Assembly: GCA_014377915.1 (NCBI GenBank)
Contig: JACMOT010000539.1
Coordinates: 1 to 8,223, forward strand
Direction of reading: 5' to 3'
Origin: Tardiphaga sp.
GTDB taxonomy: Bacteria; Pseudomonadota; Alphaproteobacteria; Rhizobiales; Xanthobacteraceae
DNA length: 8,223 bases
In this document: positions 7,432-8,223 of the stretch, one piece after another
Layout of the letters: every line of letters starts with the position of its first letter
Numbering within the stretch: the stretch's first letter is position 1
Notes under the pieces: model-generated
Seen by the model: the letters and a program-made list of their open reading frames with translations, nothing else
Databases searched by the model: none
What the model was told of the DNA's origin: nothing
Position numbers and translations under genes: made by a program

Positions 7432-7445
7432 GTAGTTGCAACTAC
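7432..7445. repeat. 14-bp perfect palindrome, possible operator
   Basis: GTAGTTG followed directly by its reverse complement CAACTAC. The TTGCAA core recurs in the palindrome ATTGCAAT at 7385-7392, with centres 50 bp apart. Gapless symmetry of this kind is typical of sites for dimeric regulators, but I cannot name the regulator. Confidence 0.5.
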
Positions 7446-7541
7446 GGGGGTTTCGTCGCGGCTGGCTGCGAAGCGATTTGATAGCGGAAATAAACACCGT
7501 GAATGCGCGGAGCGGGTCGATGCCGCGGGCGGCGTTGCGCC

Positions 7542-7556
7542 GGAACTACCTGTTCC
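7542..7556. repeat. GGAAC-N5-GTTCC inverted repeat
   Basis: GGAAC (7542-7546), TACCT, GTTCC (7552-7556). A further GGAAC follows at 7564-7568, 22 bp from the first in the same orientation. These may be half-sites of an operator, or chance repeats of the -35 element of the EcfG-like promoter candidate that follows. Confidence 0.4.
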
Positions 7557-7563
7557 CTCTTTC

Positions 7564-7588
7564 GGAACCGACCGTAACCGATTATGTT
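7564..7588 (+). promoter_or_regulatory. EcfG-type (general stress sigma factor) promoter candidate
   Basis: GGAAC (7564-7568), 16 bases, then TGTT (7585-7588), compared with the rhizobial EcfG consensus GGAAC-N16/17-CGTT; eight of nine defined bases match. Transcription would start around 7594-7598, giving a leader of about 36-40 nt before ATG 7634. Its place in an intergenic region in front of a gene on the same strand supports it. No alignment with orthologous promoters was possible. Confidence 0.45.
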
Positions 7589-7633
7589 GTCGCCTCATTA
7601 TACCAGCGCATGACGCGCTTTCCGGGATTCCGC

Positions 7634-8223
7634 ATGACGCTTTTGCTGACGCATGTTGCGTGCCTTGCTCACGAGACGCCACCTGGCCATCCCGAGCGAC
7701 CGGATCGGCTGCGCGCGGTGGCGCAAACGCTCGGCGAAGACCGTTTCAACGCACTGGTGCGCGGCGAGGCGCCGGAAGGCGATCTCGACGTCGTCGGCCT
7801 GTGTCACGATGGCCACTATGTCGAAGAACTCCGCCACTTGGCCCCGTCCAGCGGACTGATCTATCTCGATGGTGATACGTCGATGTCGCCCGGCACTTGG
7901 GAAGCCGTCATGCGCGGCGTCGGCGGCGCGGTGGCTGCTACCGACGCGGTCATGAAGGGTACGGCGAACAACGCCTTTGTGGCGACGCGGCCGCCCGGCC
8001 ACCATGCCGAGATCAACAAGCCAATGGGCTTCTGTTTTTTCGACAACGCCGCGATCGCCGCGCGTTATGCGCAACGGACATATGGCATAACCCGGGCGGC
8101 GGTAGTCGATTTTGACGTCCACCATGGCAACGGAACGCAGGACATCTTCTGGTCCGATCCTACGGTGATGTACTGCTCGACGCACCAGATGCCGCTATTC
8201 CCGGGTACCGGTGCGGCCGGCGA
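7634..8223 (+). CDS. histone deacetylase family protein (zinc amidohydrolase), 3' end outside window
   Basis: The first 196 codons of an arginase/deacetylase-fold enzyme, the bacterial HDAC-like family that includes acetoin-utilisation and acetylpolyamine deacetylases. Visible family motifs: THVACLAHETPPGHPERPDRL (6-26), CHDGHY (57-62), RPPGHHA with the catalytic His pair H123-H124, and DFDVHHGNGTQ with zinc ligands D161 and H163. The frame is open to the window edge; the third zinc aspartate and catalytic tyrosine would lie beyond it. It should remove acetyl groups from an amine, lysine or polyamine; the substrate is not deducible. ATG 7634 fits the family N-terminus and has GGGA seven bases upstream. 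In-frame alternatives are ATG 7610 and ATG 7520 (GGAG seven bases before it), but 7520 lies upstream of the EcfG-like promoter candidate. From memory, relatives in this order often precede xseB and dxs; not testable here. Confidence 0.9.
   Translation, partial: MTLLLTHVACLAHETPPGHPERPDRLRAVAQTLGEDRFNALVRGEAPEGDLDVVGLCHDGHYVEELRHLAPSSGLIYLDGDTSMSPGTWEAVMRGVGGAVAATDAVMKGTANNAFVATRPPGHHAEINKPMGFCFFDNAAIAARYAQRTYGITRAAVVDFDVHHGNGTQDIFWSDPTVMYCSTHQMPLFPGTGAAG

Larger units (their letters stand above)
7251..7633. other. divergent intergenic region, 383 bp, regulatory
   Basis: This region lies between the GTG start of the c-di-GMP gene (minus) and the likely ATG of the deacetylase homologue (plus). 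I see no convincing gene in it. It holds an inverted repeat at 7288-7319, an 8-bp palindrome ATTGCAAT (7385-7392), a 14-bp perfect palindrome (7432-7445), GGAAC half-sites (7542-7568) and an EcfG-like promoter candidate (7564-7588). The plus frame of the deacetylase homologue is open from 7436, so part of the region could be coding if an upstream start is used. Confidence 0.7.

Noticed and set aside
7427..7440. TGGCA-N4-TTGCA resembling a sigma-54 promoter
   Set aside because: The GG to GC spacing is 8 bases instead of the strictly required 10, so sigma-54 recognition is unlikely.
7321..7875. 184-codon plus-strand open frame
   Set aside because: It overlaps the deacetylase homologue in another frame and shows no family features; its C-terminal half is arginine-rich shadow sequence.

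Overview
The window reads as chromosomal DNA of a GC-rich alphaproteobacterium. The Bradyrhizobium/Rhodopseudomonas/Afipia group is the best guess, judged from strong G/C third-position bias, the protein flavours and an EcfG-type promoter candidate. No mobile element, CRISPR array or rRNA is visible. It looks like an ordinary core or semi-core region with one broken reading frame.

Left end (1-400): a tRNA-Gln(UUG) gene on the minus strand with an encoded CCA end, an 8-base T-run downstream of it (read on minus) and a weak promoter candidate upstream. Positions 1-126 contain no gene I can support.

Middle, plus strand (401-4781): a fatty acyl-CoA catabolic pair followed by a secreted phosphatase. 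The first gene is a DmdC-type acyl-CoA dehydrogenase whose frame is broken at a run of seven Cs (1053-1059). The second is a crotonase-fold protein that lacks both hydratase glutamates but carries the isomerase-type glutamate, so it is more likely an enoyl-CoA isomerase than a hydratase. The third is a UshA-like periplasmic 5'-nucleotidase. It starts with TTG only two bases after the crotonase stop, so these two genes are probably co-transcribed and translationally coupled.

Right part: a large minus-strand gene (4800-7250) converges on the nucleotidase with only 18 bp between the stops. It encodes a membrane-bound sensor with a PAS domain and apparently intact GGDEF and EAL domains, i.e. cyclic-di-GMP synthesis and breakdown in one protein. 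A 383-bp divergent intergenic region (7251-7633) holds several inverted repeats and an EcfG-like promoter candidate. It leads into a plus-strand histone-deacetylase-family amidohydrolase that runs off the right edge.

The dehydrogenase and crotonase fit one beta-oxidation-type pathway. The nucleotidase could salvage phosphate and nucleosides in the periplasm. The c-di-GMP enzyme and the deacetylase homologue are separate units sharing a regulatory region. I do not see a convincing new multi-gene system. The points most worth checking are the frameshift, the crotonase active site and the regulatory DNA at 7288-7588.
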